From JAFGJQ01 sp964586145 (GTDB taxonomy: Bacteria > Planctomycetota > Phycisphaerae > UBA1845): a DNA stretch of 53,459 bases. The stretch spans positions 1-53,459 of the forward strand of contig CAZPHH010000026.1 of the NCBI GenBank assembly GCA_964586145.1, in the 5' to 3' direction. Below, one piece after another: positions 1 to 7,469 of the stretch. The notes under the pieces were generated by a model that did not search any database, had not been told where the DNA came from, and saw only the letters and a list, made by a program, of their open reading frames with translations. Numbering within the stretch: position 1 is the first letter of the stretch; the number at the start of each line of letters is the position of its first letter. The position numbers and the translations under genes were made by a program.

Positions 1-56
1 CCCCGTCACGATGCCGGAATCACCAACGATCGGCCCCAAAGTGCCAAACTCCAGTG

Positions 57-74
57 ACCGGCTGGAAAGCCGGT
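57..74. repeat. REP-like palindrome
   Basis: A perfect 7-bp inverted repeat (accggct / agccggt) closes a GGAA tetraloop. Followed by tcccaca, it has the look of the short hairpins scattered between planctomycete genes, whose translation on the minus strand gives the phrase VGPAFQPV. The hairpin is directly visible. Membership of a genome-wide repeat family is inferred from memory of such genomes, since only one copy lies in this window. Confidence 0.45.
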
Positions 75-930
75 CCCACAAAGGAGGTCGATCCCACACG
101 CATGACCAGAACCCGAGCGTGGACCAAGGCGGCGGGGACGCCGGCTCCAGAAGGCAGGCACGCCGCCCACACTGCCACGCCGGTCGGACCTGTCCATTCC
201 GGCGCAGCGTAGAGGAAAGCCGGCTCAAAGCGGGCCGCACACCGCTCAAGGACAGTGGCGTCGGACACGCAAGGGCAAATGCACGACCGTTTGCTTATCC
301 AGGTTCTCCAACCCGCGTGATCCGTCCTGGAGCATCTGCGAATGCGCTCAGTTGCGGCTCGATCCGCGTTGCAGTAGTGAAAAGCGGTTGCGCAGACCGC
401 CAAACCCAGGCGTTCCACGCAGGCACGCTGAGACGACCGCGTGAATGAGCGGCATTGTCGCGTGCGCTGGTTCGCCGCTCGCACACAACGTGCATCGAAT
501 TCGTCGAGACCGCTCCAGCGATCCGCAACAAACGGCAAAGTGAGCAACGACACAGCGTTACGGAGTCGTTGGGACCAGAAGGTGGAACCGGAACGCTGGT
601 GCTTCGCTCGGATCATTGCAGCAACCCTCGCATCGCATTCCGCGTCGTCGCCTCTACATACGGGAAACACCGGTGCCTTTCGACGGCGTGGTTGTGAGAC
701 GGAAGAGCGCCAAAGGAATGAACGAGCGCTCGGGGTGACCGTGTTGTCGTAACCGACCAGTCCTGCCGGACTTCTCGCGCGCACTCCCGCAATCGGGATC
801 ACGGTCCTGTCCGGACGCGCGCTCCAATGCTGTTCGATCATGCCGCATTGCGGGAAAGCGGATGATTCCTCGGCTGCAGTGTCGCACGGCAAGCCACGCC
901 CGCGTACGGTGTGCGCTCTGCACGAAATCG

Positions 931-1066
931 GGGGGGAAACCCAATGCCCCGCAACCGAGAGCCGGGGTATACTCACAGTACGAACGCATCGCAAGGATGG
1001 GGTTCCCCGCATCGCCGGCCAAGGCCTTGTAAGCGAAGAGGGCTTCACGCCTGCCGCTTGCCAGAT
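931..1066 (-). repeat. Possible dispersed non-coding repeat
   Basis: On the minus strand this block encodes, in two overlapping frames, phrases such as EALFAYKALAGDAG and TPSLRCVRTVSIPRL. I associate these with spurious hypothetical proteins predicted repeatedly in Planctomycetota, which suggests a conserved non-coding or repeated sequence rather than a gene. No start with a ribosome binding site is seen. No second copy is in the window, so the repeat status rests on recollection and is uncertain. Confidence 0.3.
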
Positions 1067-1507
1067 GCCAATCGGGACACGGTCGGCATTCTGGACGCAT
1101 CGCCGTCGGCGGTGAGAGAGGATCGGAGCCGGTGCGCAGCACGACCATACAACCCGTCGCGCGTTCTGGCACTGCCTTCACACCGCCGGGGCCACGGAAA
1201 CCCAACGCACACGCACCTCGCACGACCGAACGTCTCGAAGACACAAGGCTGTTGCGCGCCGAGCGATCGTCTGCTGCACGACGCCTCGGCGCTCCGGTCT
1301 TTGCCTGCATCGACGTCATCCCCGCCTGACGACGGTCACAAGCCGTTTCGGGGGAGGTTCCGCCGGTCCCTAGCCGCGATCGGGCTCAGACGAACGAGCC
1401 GCCTCCTCCACTCGCGCGCGTGTCACGGCCCGTCCGGTCCAACCGGTATGAGCACAGGGCAAGAGCGGCGCCCGGCTGCCTCGGGGTGAACGCGGCCGGT
1501 CAAGCCG

Positions 1508-2065
1508 TCAGGATTCCTTGCCGAGATACTTTTCTGTGCGGGTGTCCACGCGGATCCGATCGCCGACCTTGATGAAGAGGGGGACGTGGACCTGCTTGCC
1601 GTTTGCGAGAACGGCCTCCTTGGTGATGTGGGAGCCGCCGCTGGGGGAGTGAGAGGGCGGCGCCGTGTCGGCCACGTCCATGACCATGACGTCGGGCAGC
1701 AGGAGGCTGACGGGAAGGCCGTCGGCGAACAGAGCGCGGTAGGATTCACCCTCGATCAGGAACTGCACGGACCTGCCGAGTGCGTGGTCCGCCAGCGTGT
1801 ATTGCTCGAAAGACTCCGCATCCATGAAGGTGTACTCGCCGCCGGCGGTGTAGAGAAACTGCAGGTTGCGGTTTTCGTGCGGCACCTCCTCGATCGGCAG
1901 GAGTGTCTCGAGCAGTTTGTCGGTGGACATTCCGGTGCGCAGGTTGCGAAGAGACACGTGTGTCTTGGACTTCTGCTTGCCGGTATGCTGTTCCCCGAAG
2001 TCCGTCACCTGGTACAGCTCACCATGAATGCGGATGAGCATTCCCCGGTTCAGATCGGTTGGCAT
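1508..2065 (-). CDS. efp: Elongation factor P-like protein
   Basis: 185-residue translation factor of the EF-P family, which binds the ribosome between the P and E sites and relieves stalling at proline runs. The KOW-like domain covers about residues 1-62 and two OB domains follow, ending in the typical VPLFIKVGDRIRVDTRTEKYL stretch, so it is full length. The loop that normally carries PGKG with a modifiable Lys or Arg reads TGKQKSK (residues 28-34), so the class of modification is unclear. A GGGAGGA site 6 bases before the ATG at 2065 decides the start; a longer open frame upstream overlaps the next gene in another frame and is not real. The gene follows two minus-strand genes and may share their transcript. 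It may be a second, divergent EF-P paralogue rather than the main one. Confidence 0.92.
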   Translation of the reverse strand: MPTDLNRGMLIRIHGELYQVTDFGEQHTGKQKSKTHVSLRNLRTGMSTDKLLETLLPIEEVPHENRNLQFLYTAGGEYTFMDAESFEQYTLADHALGRSVQFLIEGESYRALFADGLPVSLLLPDVMVMDVADTAPPSHSPSGGSHITKEAVLANGKQVHVPLFIKVGDRIRVDTRTEKYLGKES

Positions 2066-2135
2066 GATGCGTCCTCCCTTCGCCCGACACGGTCCGCCTG
2101 GATTCTCGAGAGAGGGTGCGTCCGGCCAAGCCGGC

Positions 2136-2843
2136 TCACGGCGTATCATGCCATATTGGCGGGTCGCGATCAACGGGTGACGGGGCCGGTTCGGCGATCT
2201 GCGATTCGGGCATCGGGTGTTCGGGAACGGGACCCGATGGGCCTGGGACAGGCCGGAGGATGCCCATCCAGAGGGATTCGCCGGCCGCAGCCAGGACCAG
2301 CAGAGGCGCCACCACACACAGGAATACGCACCAGGCCCATGCGGCGGAGAGGAAGGGCCAGAGGGCCTTCTGGGCGAGCGTGAGGCCCCCGGCCAGGAGG
2401 ATGGCCGGCGGTTCGAGCAGATTGAGGGCCAGGCCCAGCCCGGCGGCCAAGCGGCTTCCCCCACGAGCGGAAACCGCACCCTCCGCAGGGAGTTCGTTCT
2501 CACCGAGCAGGAGGCGCAGCGCGATGCCCAGCGAGAACCCGACGCCCGCCACCGCCAGCCAGGCCAACGGGCCGAGCGACCCTCCCGCGGTCATGACGGC
2601 ACAGACCGTGAGGTTGTTGAGGGCGATCACGGCGGTCCGCCGTGCCCAGGAGCGGCTTGCGAGCAACGGCTGGACGACGCGATCGATCCATCGGCGTACC
2701 AGTCGAACCGGCCGGCATCGAGTGTCGCGGGCAGCGAGCCATCCGCCGCCGAGCGCGACCAGCATGATGACCCCCGCGATCAGCGTCTGGGGCCACAGGG
2801 TTCGGATCGTCTCGACGAGGTCGCGGGCAGTCACGTCAGGCAT
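2136..2843 (-). CDS. Predicted membrane protein, function unknown
   Basis: 235-residue protein with hydrophobic segments at about residues 18-37, 62-80, 85-112 and 130-200, and a Pro-rich, acidic C-terminal tail. The overall shape suggests 5-6 membrane spans with the tail in the cytoplasm or periplasm. I recognise no catalytic motif. An ALNNLTVCAVMTAGGSLGPL stretch recalls SpoIIM/DUF95-like membrane proteins, but only weakly. It lies 39 bases downstream of the FlgI-like lipoprotein gene on the same strand and 70 bases before the EF-P gene, so the three may be cotranscribed. The ribosome binding site before the ATG at 2843 is weak. Confidence 0.75.
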   Translation of the reverse strand: MPDVTARDLVETIRTLWPQTLIAGVIMLVALGGGWLAARDTRCRPVRLVRRWIDRVVQPLLASRSWARRTAVIALNNLTVCAVMTAGGSLGPLAWLAVAGVGFSLGIALRLLLGENELPAEGAVSARGGSRLAAGLGLALNLLEPPAILLAGGLTLAQKALWPFLSAAWAWCVFLCVVAPLLVLAAAGESLWMGILRPVPGPSGPVPEHPMPESQIAEPAPSPVDRDPPIWHDTP

Positions 2844-2882
2844 CTCTACGGCAGGAGTCGCGGACCAAGCGTTCGGTCACGC

Positions 2883-4619
2883 TTACAACTCCGATTCCGG
2901 ACGACCGCTCTGCGTGATGGGTCCGAACAGATCCAGCGTGGTCGGCTGCTCGAGCATGAACCCGGCGTTGATGGCGCGGGTTCGACTCAGTTCGTGCAGG
3001 GCCTGGACGAGCGACGAATAGTCGATTCCCAGCCCGGCGACCTGTCCGTCCGGATTTCGCCCGGGCTCATTACCCAACAGGCGCAGTACGGCCCCGACGT
3101 CGCAGTCCACCGGAACGGGCGGCGAAACGATGCCCTGGCGCGGCAGCTTCCGGAAAACGGTGATTTGGTCGTCGTCGGCCGCGGCGTTCAGGATGAAGAG
3201 GCGCCCGGGGTCGCTGTAGAAGAGCGGTGGTTCACAGCGAACGTCACGGCCGAGGATGGCAATCCGCCGGCGGCCGCTTCGCTTGGCGTACACGAGGTTC
3301 TCGCCGGGGACGGGAAGGCGGTCGAGCAGAAAGTTCTGCCGGCCAACAGGCAGGGTCAGGATGGAGCGGTCCCTGGCCGCGAGGAGGGCTTCGTAGGCGG
3401 CGACTCGAATGCGCGGGTCGGCGTCCGAGAGCAAGGGATACAGCGTTCGGTCGGCCCGGACGGCGTGCGGGGCGCGACCCAATTCCTGAATGGCGTCCAG
3501 ACGGTGATGACTCGCGGCGTCCGTGGCGTGTCGGGTGAGGGCGGTCAGGGCCAGATCGTCGTCCAGGCGGATACCCGTTCGCGCCGCGTAGTAGCTGACG
3601 TTCGAGTCCCGATGGTCGTAGAGCCCGCGCAGGGTGGGCAGCACCGGTCGTCCGATTGCCTCCAGCGCCAGGGCGATGTCGGCGTGGAGCGAGCCCGGCT
3701 GGACGAGTTCGCGACAGAGTTCGCGGCACCGGCGCTCGGCGAAACCGGACTGCTCTGACACGTGGAGGTAACGCACCAGCGCGAGGAAATGCGCTGGATT
3801 GTCCCGGTACGCAGGGGGCACGCGCAGCCGGATGTGAGAGGAGGATTCGGCATCCGCCACCTTGGCTCCGGCGAATCGGGCGTTGACTCGCCCGGCGATG
3901 AGGTTGGCCATCCGATGGGAAGGTCGGGCGAGGACGAGGCGGATGCGGCGGTCTTCGCGGGTGGTCCCGCCGCCGATGATGACGCCTCGACGCAGGTCGC
4001 CGTGCGTGGCGACGTCCTCGCCGGGGGCAAAGGGATTGCGGAAGAGCGGGCCTTCTGCGGACGCCAGGGCCTTGCCGGGAACACTGGTGGAGGTGTCCAG
4101 TTCGCGGAAGATTCGCAGTTCACACGGCCAGAGGTTTCCGCCGTCGAGAGAAAGGGTCTGGGTGCCGGGATACACCTGGACCTGGATGTCGAAGGTGGTT
4201 CCGGCGGTTGCGGCGGCGGGGATTTCGCCCTGGACGGTGACGACGGCGGTATCCATGCTGTCGACGAGCTTCTCAGGGGTCAGGCCGTCCTTGCGGGGGG
4301 CCCGAAATTCCGGTCTCTTGTAGAGATCCTGGACGAGCGCGTCTCGCAACTGGCGCGGGCACTCAGCCGAGCCGCGATCACCGAGGCCGGCGACCAGGCC
4401 GTATCCGCGGACTCGCATCCTCCGCATTCCCTCGATCCAGCCGTGCTGGCCGATGGTGTCCCGGTAGGCCGCGGAGAGGGCGGGCTCGGGCACGGTGGTA
4501 TCAACCTTGCCCGCATCGAGATCCGGTTTCGCGGGCTCGAGCGGGGTCCAGTCGATGCCGGTGCATCCGGCCAGGGTGAGTGAGAGCAGACAGATTCCGG
4601 TGAGGAAACGAACGAGCAT
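2883..4619 (-). CDS. FlgI-like domain lipoprotein with HEAT-like region
   Basis: 578-residue predicted outer-envelope lipoprotein: the N-terminus is a short signal peptide ending in a LAGC lipobox (Cys19). Residues about 65-260 resemble the flagellar P-ring protein FlgI, with a VRGYGLVAGLGDRGS motif (70-84), then a GEIPAAATAGTTFDIQV segment and a SLDGGNLW segment that match the FlgI pattern of a ring-building domain. The middle third has helical repeats of HEAT type (for example LLSDADPRIRVAAYEALLAA). The C-terminal third is unassigned. A true FlgI is about 370 residues, periplasmic and not lipidated, and no flagellar gene is nearby, so a role in a flagellum is doubtful. GGAGG lies 7 bases before the ATG at 4619. 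Confidence 0.82.
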   Translation of the reverse strand: MLVRFLTGICLLSLTLAGCTGIDWTPLEPAKPDLDAGKVDTTVPEPALSAAYRDTIGQHGWIEGMRRMRVRGYGLVAGLGDRGSAECPRQLRDALVQDLYKRPEFRAPRKDGLTPEKLVDSMDTAVVTVQGEIPAAATAGTTFDIQVQVYPGTQTLSLDGGNLWPCELRIFRELDTSTSVPGKALASAEGPLFRNPFAPGEDVATHGDLRRGVIIGGGTTREDRRIRLVLARPSHRMANLIAGRVNARFAGAKVADAESSSHIRLRVPPAYRDNPAHFLALVRYLHVSEQSGFAERRCRELCRELVQPGSLHADIALALEAIGRPVLPTLRGLYDHRDSNVSYYAARTGIRLDDDLALTALTRHATDAASHHRLDAIQELGRAPHAVRADRTLYPLLSDADPRIRVAAYEALLAARDRSILTLPVGRQNFLLDRLPVPGENLVYAKRSGRRRIAILGRDVRCEPPLFYSDPGRLFILNAAADDDQITVFRKLPRQGIVSPPVPVDCDVGAVLRLLGNEPGRNPDGQVAGLGIDYSSLVQALHELSRTRAINAGFMLEQPTTLDLFGPITQSGRPESEL

Positions 4620-4814
4620 TAGAGTGCCTCCGCGGTTTCCGGGAAACCAGGGGGGAGCGTTGGGGGCAGGCGCGGCCCGGTCGTCGATTCTCCGACCTGT
4701 GCGTCCGGCTCCTGCGCGTGTAGCTTACGACGGGGCAGCGGCCGCGGTCAAGCGGGTGCATCCGCGCCCCGGAAGGGCTCCGAACGGGGAAAACCGGGCG
4801 GGCACGGGAACCGG

Positions 4815-6437
4815 CTACTCGGGTGCGGCGCCCGAGAGGAGGGGGAAATCGGCATCGGTCGCGCGGATTCGGTTCTCCCACCACGACCGGTCAGCCGCAA
4901 CAAGTCGGGAGATGGCATCGACCACGTCGGGGTCAAACTGGGTCCCGGCGTGTCGACGGAGATCGGCGAGTGCCGCGTTGACGGACCGTCGCGACCGGTA
5001 GACGCGGTCGGTCGTCATGGCGTCGAAGGCATCGGCCACAAGAAGGATGCGTGCTCCCACCGGAATGTCCGTGCCACGGAGTCCGTCGGGCAGCCCCGAG
5101 CCGTCGTAGTGTTCGCGCTGGTGGCGGATGATCTGTCGTTCGGATTCGAGGATGCGCAGGGGGTCGACGATGCGGGCGCTGATCAGGGGGACCTGTTTCA
5201 TAACCGCCAGCTCGAGGGACGAGAGGTCTGCCGGTTTCATCAGGATGCGGTCCGGAACACCGACCTTGCCGATGTCGTGAAGGAGGGCCGCATTCTTGAC
5301 GGCCACCACGGCCCCCTCGCTGCACCCGAGGGAGCGCGCGAGCCGCTCGGCGATGAGGGACACGTTCTGGGAGTGGCGGGCCGTGTAGGGGTCCTTCTCG
5401 TCCAGCGCCTGGATCAAGGAGGCGATGCTCTGGACGTAGACCTGTTTGGTCTGCTCGCTGAGGGCGGCAACTCGCCGTCGTAGCGACTGCACCTCCTTGG
5501 TTTCGATGAGGCTTTCCGGGGTTTGTGGTTCGTCGGGAACTTCCAGGACGGTGGCCACACGGTTACGACCGGTTCGCTTGGCGATGTACATGGCCAGATC
5601 GGCCAGATTGACCAGATCGGCGGCGGACTTCACGCGTGGGTCGTCGGTGCTGCACACGCCCAGTGAGGCGGTGAGCCGAAACCCGTGAACGCCTTCGATC
5701 CGGACTCTCTCCGAGAGCGTCGCGCGGATGCGCTCGGCCAGCAGCGTGGCGGCGTTCAGCGGGGACTCCGGAGTGACGATGGCGAATTCGTCGCCCCCAA
5801 AGCGGCTGATGGAGTCCACTTCGCGCACCGTGGAGCGGAGGCAGGCAGCCACCTGCACCAGCACCTGGTTGCCGGCAAGGTGCCCGTAGGTGTCGTTGAC
5901 CGCCTTGAAGCAGTCCAGGTCAATCATGACAAAGGACAGCGGGCTTCCGTACCGCCGGGCGCGGCTCATCTCGCCTTCGAGTATCCGGTTCAGGTGGTCG
6001 TGGTTGAAGAGTCCGGTCAGGACGTCGGTGTAGGCGGCCTGGCGCAGGTTCTCCTGCATGGTGGACAGCCGCCGCGCGACCCGCATCCGAAGCAGCAGCT
6101 CGTCGCGGTTGACGGGCGTACGGAGGTAGTCATCGGCCCCGTATCGCAGGGCGTCGGCCCGAGACCGGCCCTCCTGCTCGTCGGTCATGAGGATGAAGAA
6201 GGTGTCGGCCAGGTCCGCGTGCTCACGAACCCGGCGGCAGAGTTCCGGTCCGGTGATCCCGGGCAGATCCCAGGCGGCCAGAATGACGCGAGGCGACCGG
6301 CGTGCGATCTCCTTCCACGCGGATGTTCCGTTTGCGGCCGAGTGACAGGAGAAGCCGGCCTGGGCCAGGACCTGCACGAGCAGACCGCGTGCATTGGAAC
6401 ACCGTTCCGCGACAAACACGTCATATTTCTGCGACAC
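4815..6437 (-). CDS. Receiver-GGDEF-HD-GYP signalling protein
   Basis: About 540 residues in three parts. A receiver-like domain (1-120) keeps the phosphorylatable Asp57 (AAWDLPG) but has VAER where the acidic pair is expected and TPV where the usual KP stands, so phosphorylation may be altered. A diguanylate cyclase domain carries an intact GGDEF at 214-218. A C-terminal HD-GYP phosphodiesterase domain has HSQNVS, LLHDIGK (HD at 387-388) and GSGLP in place of the usual GYP. The protein therefore combines c-di-GMP synthesis and breakdown modules. The first in-frame ATG is at 6527, but GGGAGG just before a GTG at 6437, followed by a normal receiver N-terminus, favours the GTG. It is monocistronic as far as can be seen. 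Confidence 0.9.
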   Translation of the reverse strand: MSQKYDVFVAERCSNARGLLVQVLAQAGFSCHSAANGTSAWKEIARRSPRVILAAWDLPGITGPELCRRVREHADLADTFFILMTDEQEGRSRADALRYGADDYLRTPVNRDELLLRMRVARRLSTMQENLRQAAYTDVLTGLFNHDHLNRILEGEMSRARRYGSPLSFVMIDLDCFKAVNDTYGHLAGNQVLVQVAACLRSTVREVDSISRFGGDEFAIVTPESPLNAATLLAERIRATLSERVRIEGVHGFRLTASLGVCSTDDPRVKSAADLVNLADLAMYIAKRTGRNRVATVLEVPDEPQTPESLIETKEVQSLRRRVAALSEQTKQVYVQSIASLIQALDEKDPYTARHSQNVSLIAERLARSLGCSEGAVVAVKNAALLHDIGKVGVPDRILMKPADLSSLELAVMKQVPLISARIVDPLRILESERQIIRHQREHYDGSGLPDGLRGTDIPVGARILLVADAFDAMTTDRVYRSRRSVNAALADLRRHAGTQFDPDVVDAISRLVAADRSWWENRIRATDADFPLLSGAAPE

Positions 6438-6575
6438 ACACCCTCCCCTGGCAGTGCAGGCCCCATGTCCCTTGACCGGACTTTCATCGGGCGTGCGCGG
6501 GGGCGCCTTCACCACAAATCGAAGCACAAAAGCAGGTGCAGACCGGTTCTCGGACCTGAGGGGTGCGGAGCAGGC

Positions 6576-7328
6576 CTAACGCAGCTCCACATCCCAGTAG
6601 GCGTGGTCCAGGAACTGCTTCCAGGAATGGTACTTGCTGTTGGAGAGCTTGAGGCGAATGACCGGGCTGCGGCGTGGCTTGACCGGCCGGCGCATCAGGC
6701 GAACCCCCGCCTCGTCCGGGGTTCGACCGCCTTTTCGGACGTTGCACGTCACGCAGCAGCAGACGATGTTGTCCCAGGTGTTGTCACCGCCCTGCGAGCG
6801 CGGGACGACATGATCCAGGCTCAGTTCGGTCGTGGAGAACCGCTTCCCGCAGTACTGGCAGCGGCTGCCGTCCCGGGCGTAGATGTTCCGCCGGTTGAGC
6901 TTGACCTCCTGTTTGGGCAGGCGGGAGTACGTCAGGACGCGGATGATCCGCGGCACAACCAGGTCAAACCGCACGGTGCGCACCCAGTCGTGATTGGCCG
7001 GCTCGAAGGCCTTGCGGAACTCGCTCAGATCGCGCCAGTCCTCGAAGTCGTAGGAGACGTAGCGACCGTCCTCCAGGCTGACGATCTCCGCACACGGGTG
7101 ATTGTGGGGAGTACGCTTGCAGAGGAGCGTGAACGCCCGCCGGGCGTCGATGATCCGAAGCGCCACGTAGTTGGCGTTGAGCATCAGAACGCTGGAGTCC
7201 AGCCCGCTGACGGGCGGATAGTCCGGATTGACCGCAACAACCTGTGGGAAGACGACACCTCCTTGTGGTGCGGACTCCAAACCCGCCTCCACACCACATA
7301 TTGTATTTTCCCGGCCTGCGTCATGCAA
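6576..7328 (-). CDS. HNH endonuclease family protein
   Basis: 250-residue stand-alone HNH protein. The nuclease core is complete: CQYCG zinc pair (157-160), LDHVVPRSQGG with the catalytic DH (172-173), WDN, and a second Cys pair in the CVTCNVRKGG segment (192-195). About 100 residues before it (MLNANYVALRIIDARRAF and on) match the conserved N-terminal part of bacterial HNH proteins often found singly in genomes. No methyltransferase, phage or restriction gene adjoins it, so its cellular role cannot be read from context. The start is uncertain: the frame opens at 7328, but a strong AAGGAGG lies inside the frame near 7258 with no good start codon close behind it. Confidence 0.85.
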   Translation of the reverse strand: MHDAGRENTICGVEAGLESAPQGGVVFPQVVAVNPDYPPVSGLDSSVLMLNANYVALRIIDARRAFTLLCKRTPHNHPCAEIVSLEDGRYVSYDFEDWRDLSEFRKAFEPANHDWVRTVRFDLVVPRIIRVLTYSRLPKQEVKLNRRNIYARDGSRCQYCGKRFSTTELSLDHVVPRSQGGDNTWDNIVCCCVTCNVRKGGRTPDEAGVRLMRRPVKPRRSPVIRLKLSNSKYHSWKQFLDHAYWDVELR

Positions 7329-7469
7329 GGCAAGCCCGATAAGAAAGGGATTCTCAACACCGTCGACAGGTTTGACGACCGGCGTGGGAGGTCCGGCCCG
7401 GTGAAGGCGGGTAAGGGAGGCTTGGGCCCGTGACCACGACCGCGTGTTCCCCGGGTGGCCGCACGACCG

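Larger units (their letters stand above)
1..1507. other. Gene-poor stretch, no credible CDS
   Basis: No reading frame here shows a recognisable domain, a convincing ribosome binding site or a protein-like composition. The long open frames on both strands are Arg/Ser/Pro-rich and are what a GC-rich non-coding sequence gives by chance. The stretch contains a short perfect hairpin near its left end and a block around 931-1066 that resembles dispersed non-coding repeats. The nearest real gene is the EF-P-like gene, which ends at 1508 on the minus strand. Confidence 0.6.

Noticed and set aside
20..1048. Long minus-strand open frame of 342 codons
   Set aside because: Composition is Arg/Ser/Pro-rich with no domain and no ribosome binding site; typical of chance open frames at high GC.
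2217..3758. 513-codon plus-strand open frame
   Set aside because: Antisense to the FlgI-like and membrane protein genes; no recognisable domain.
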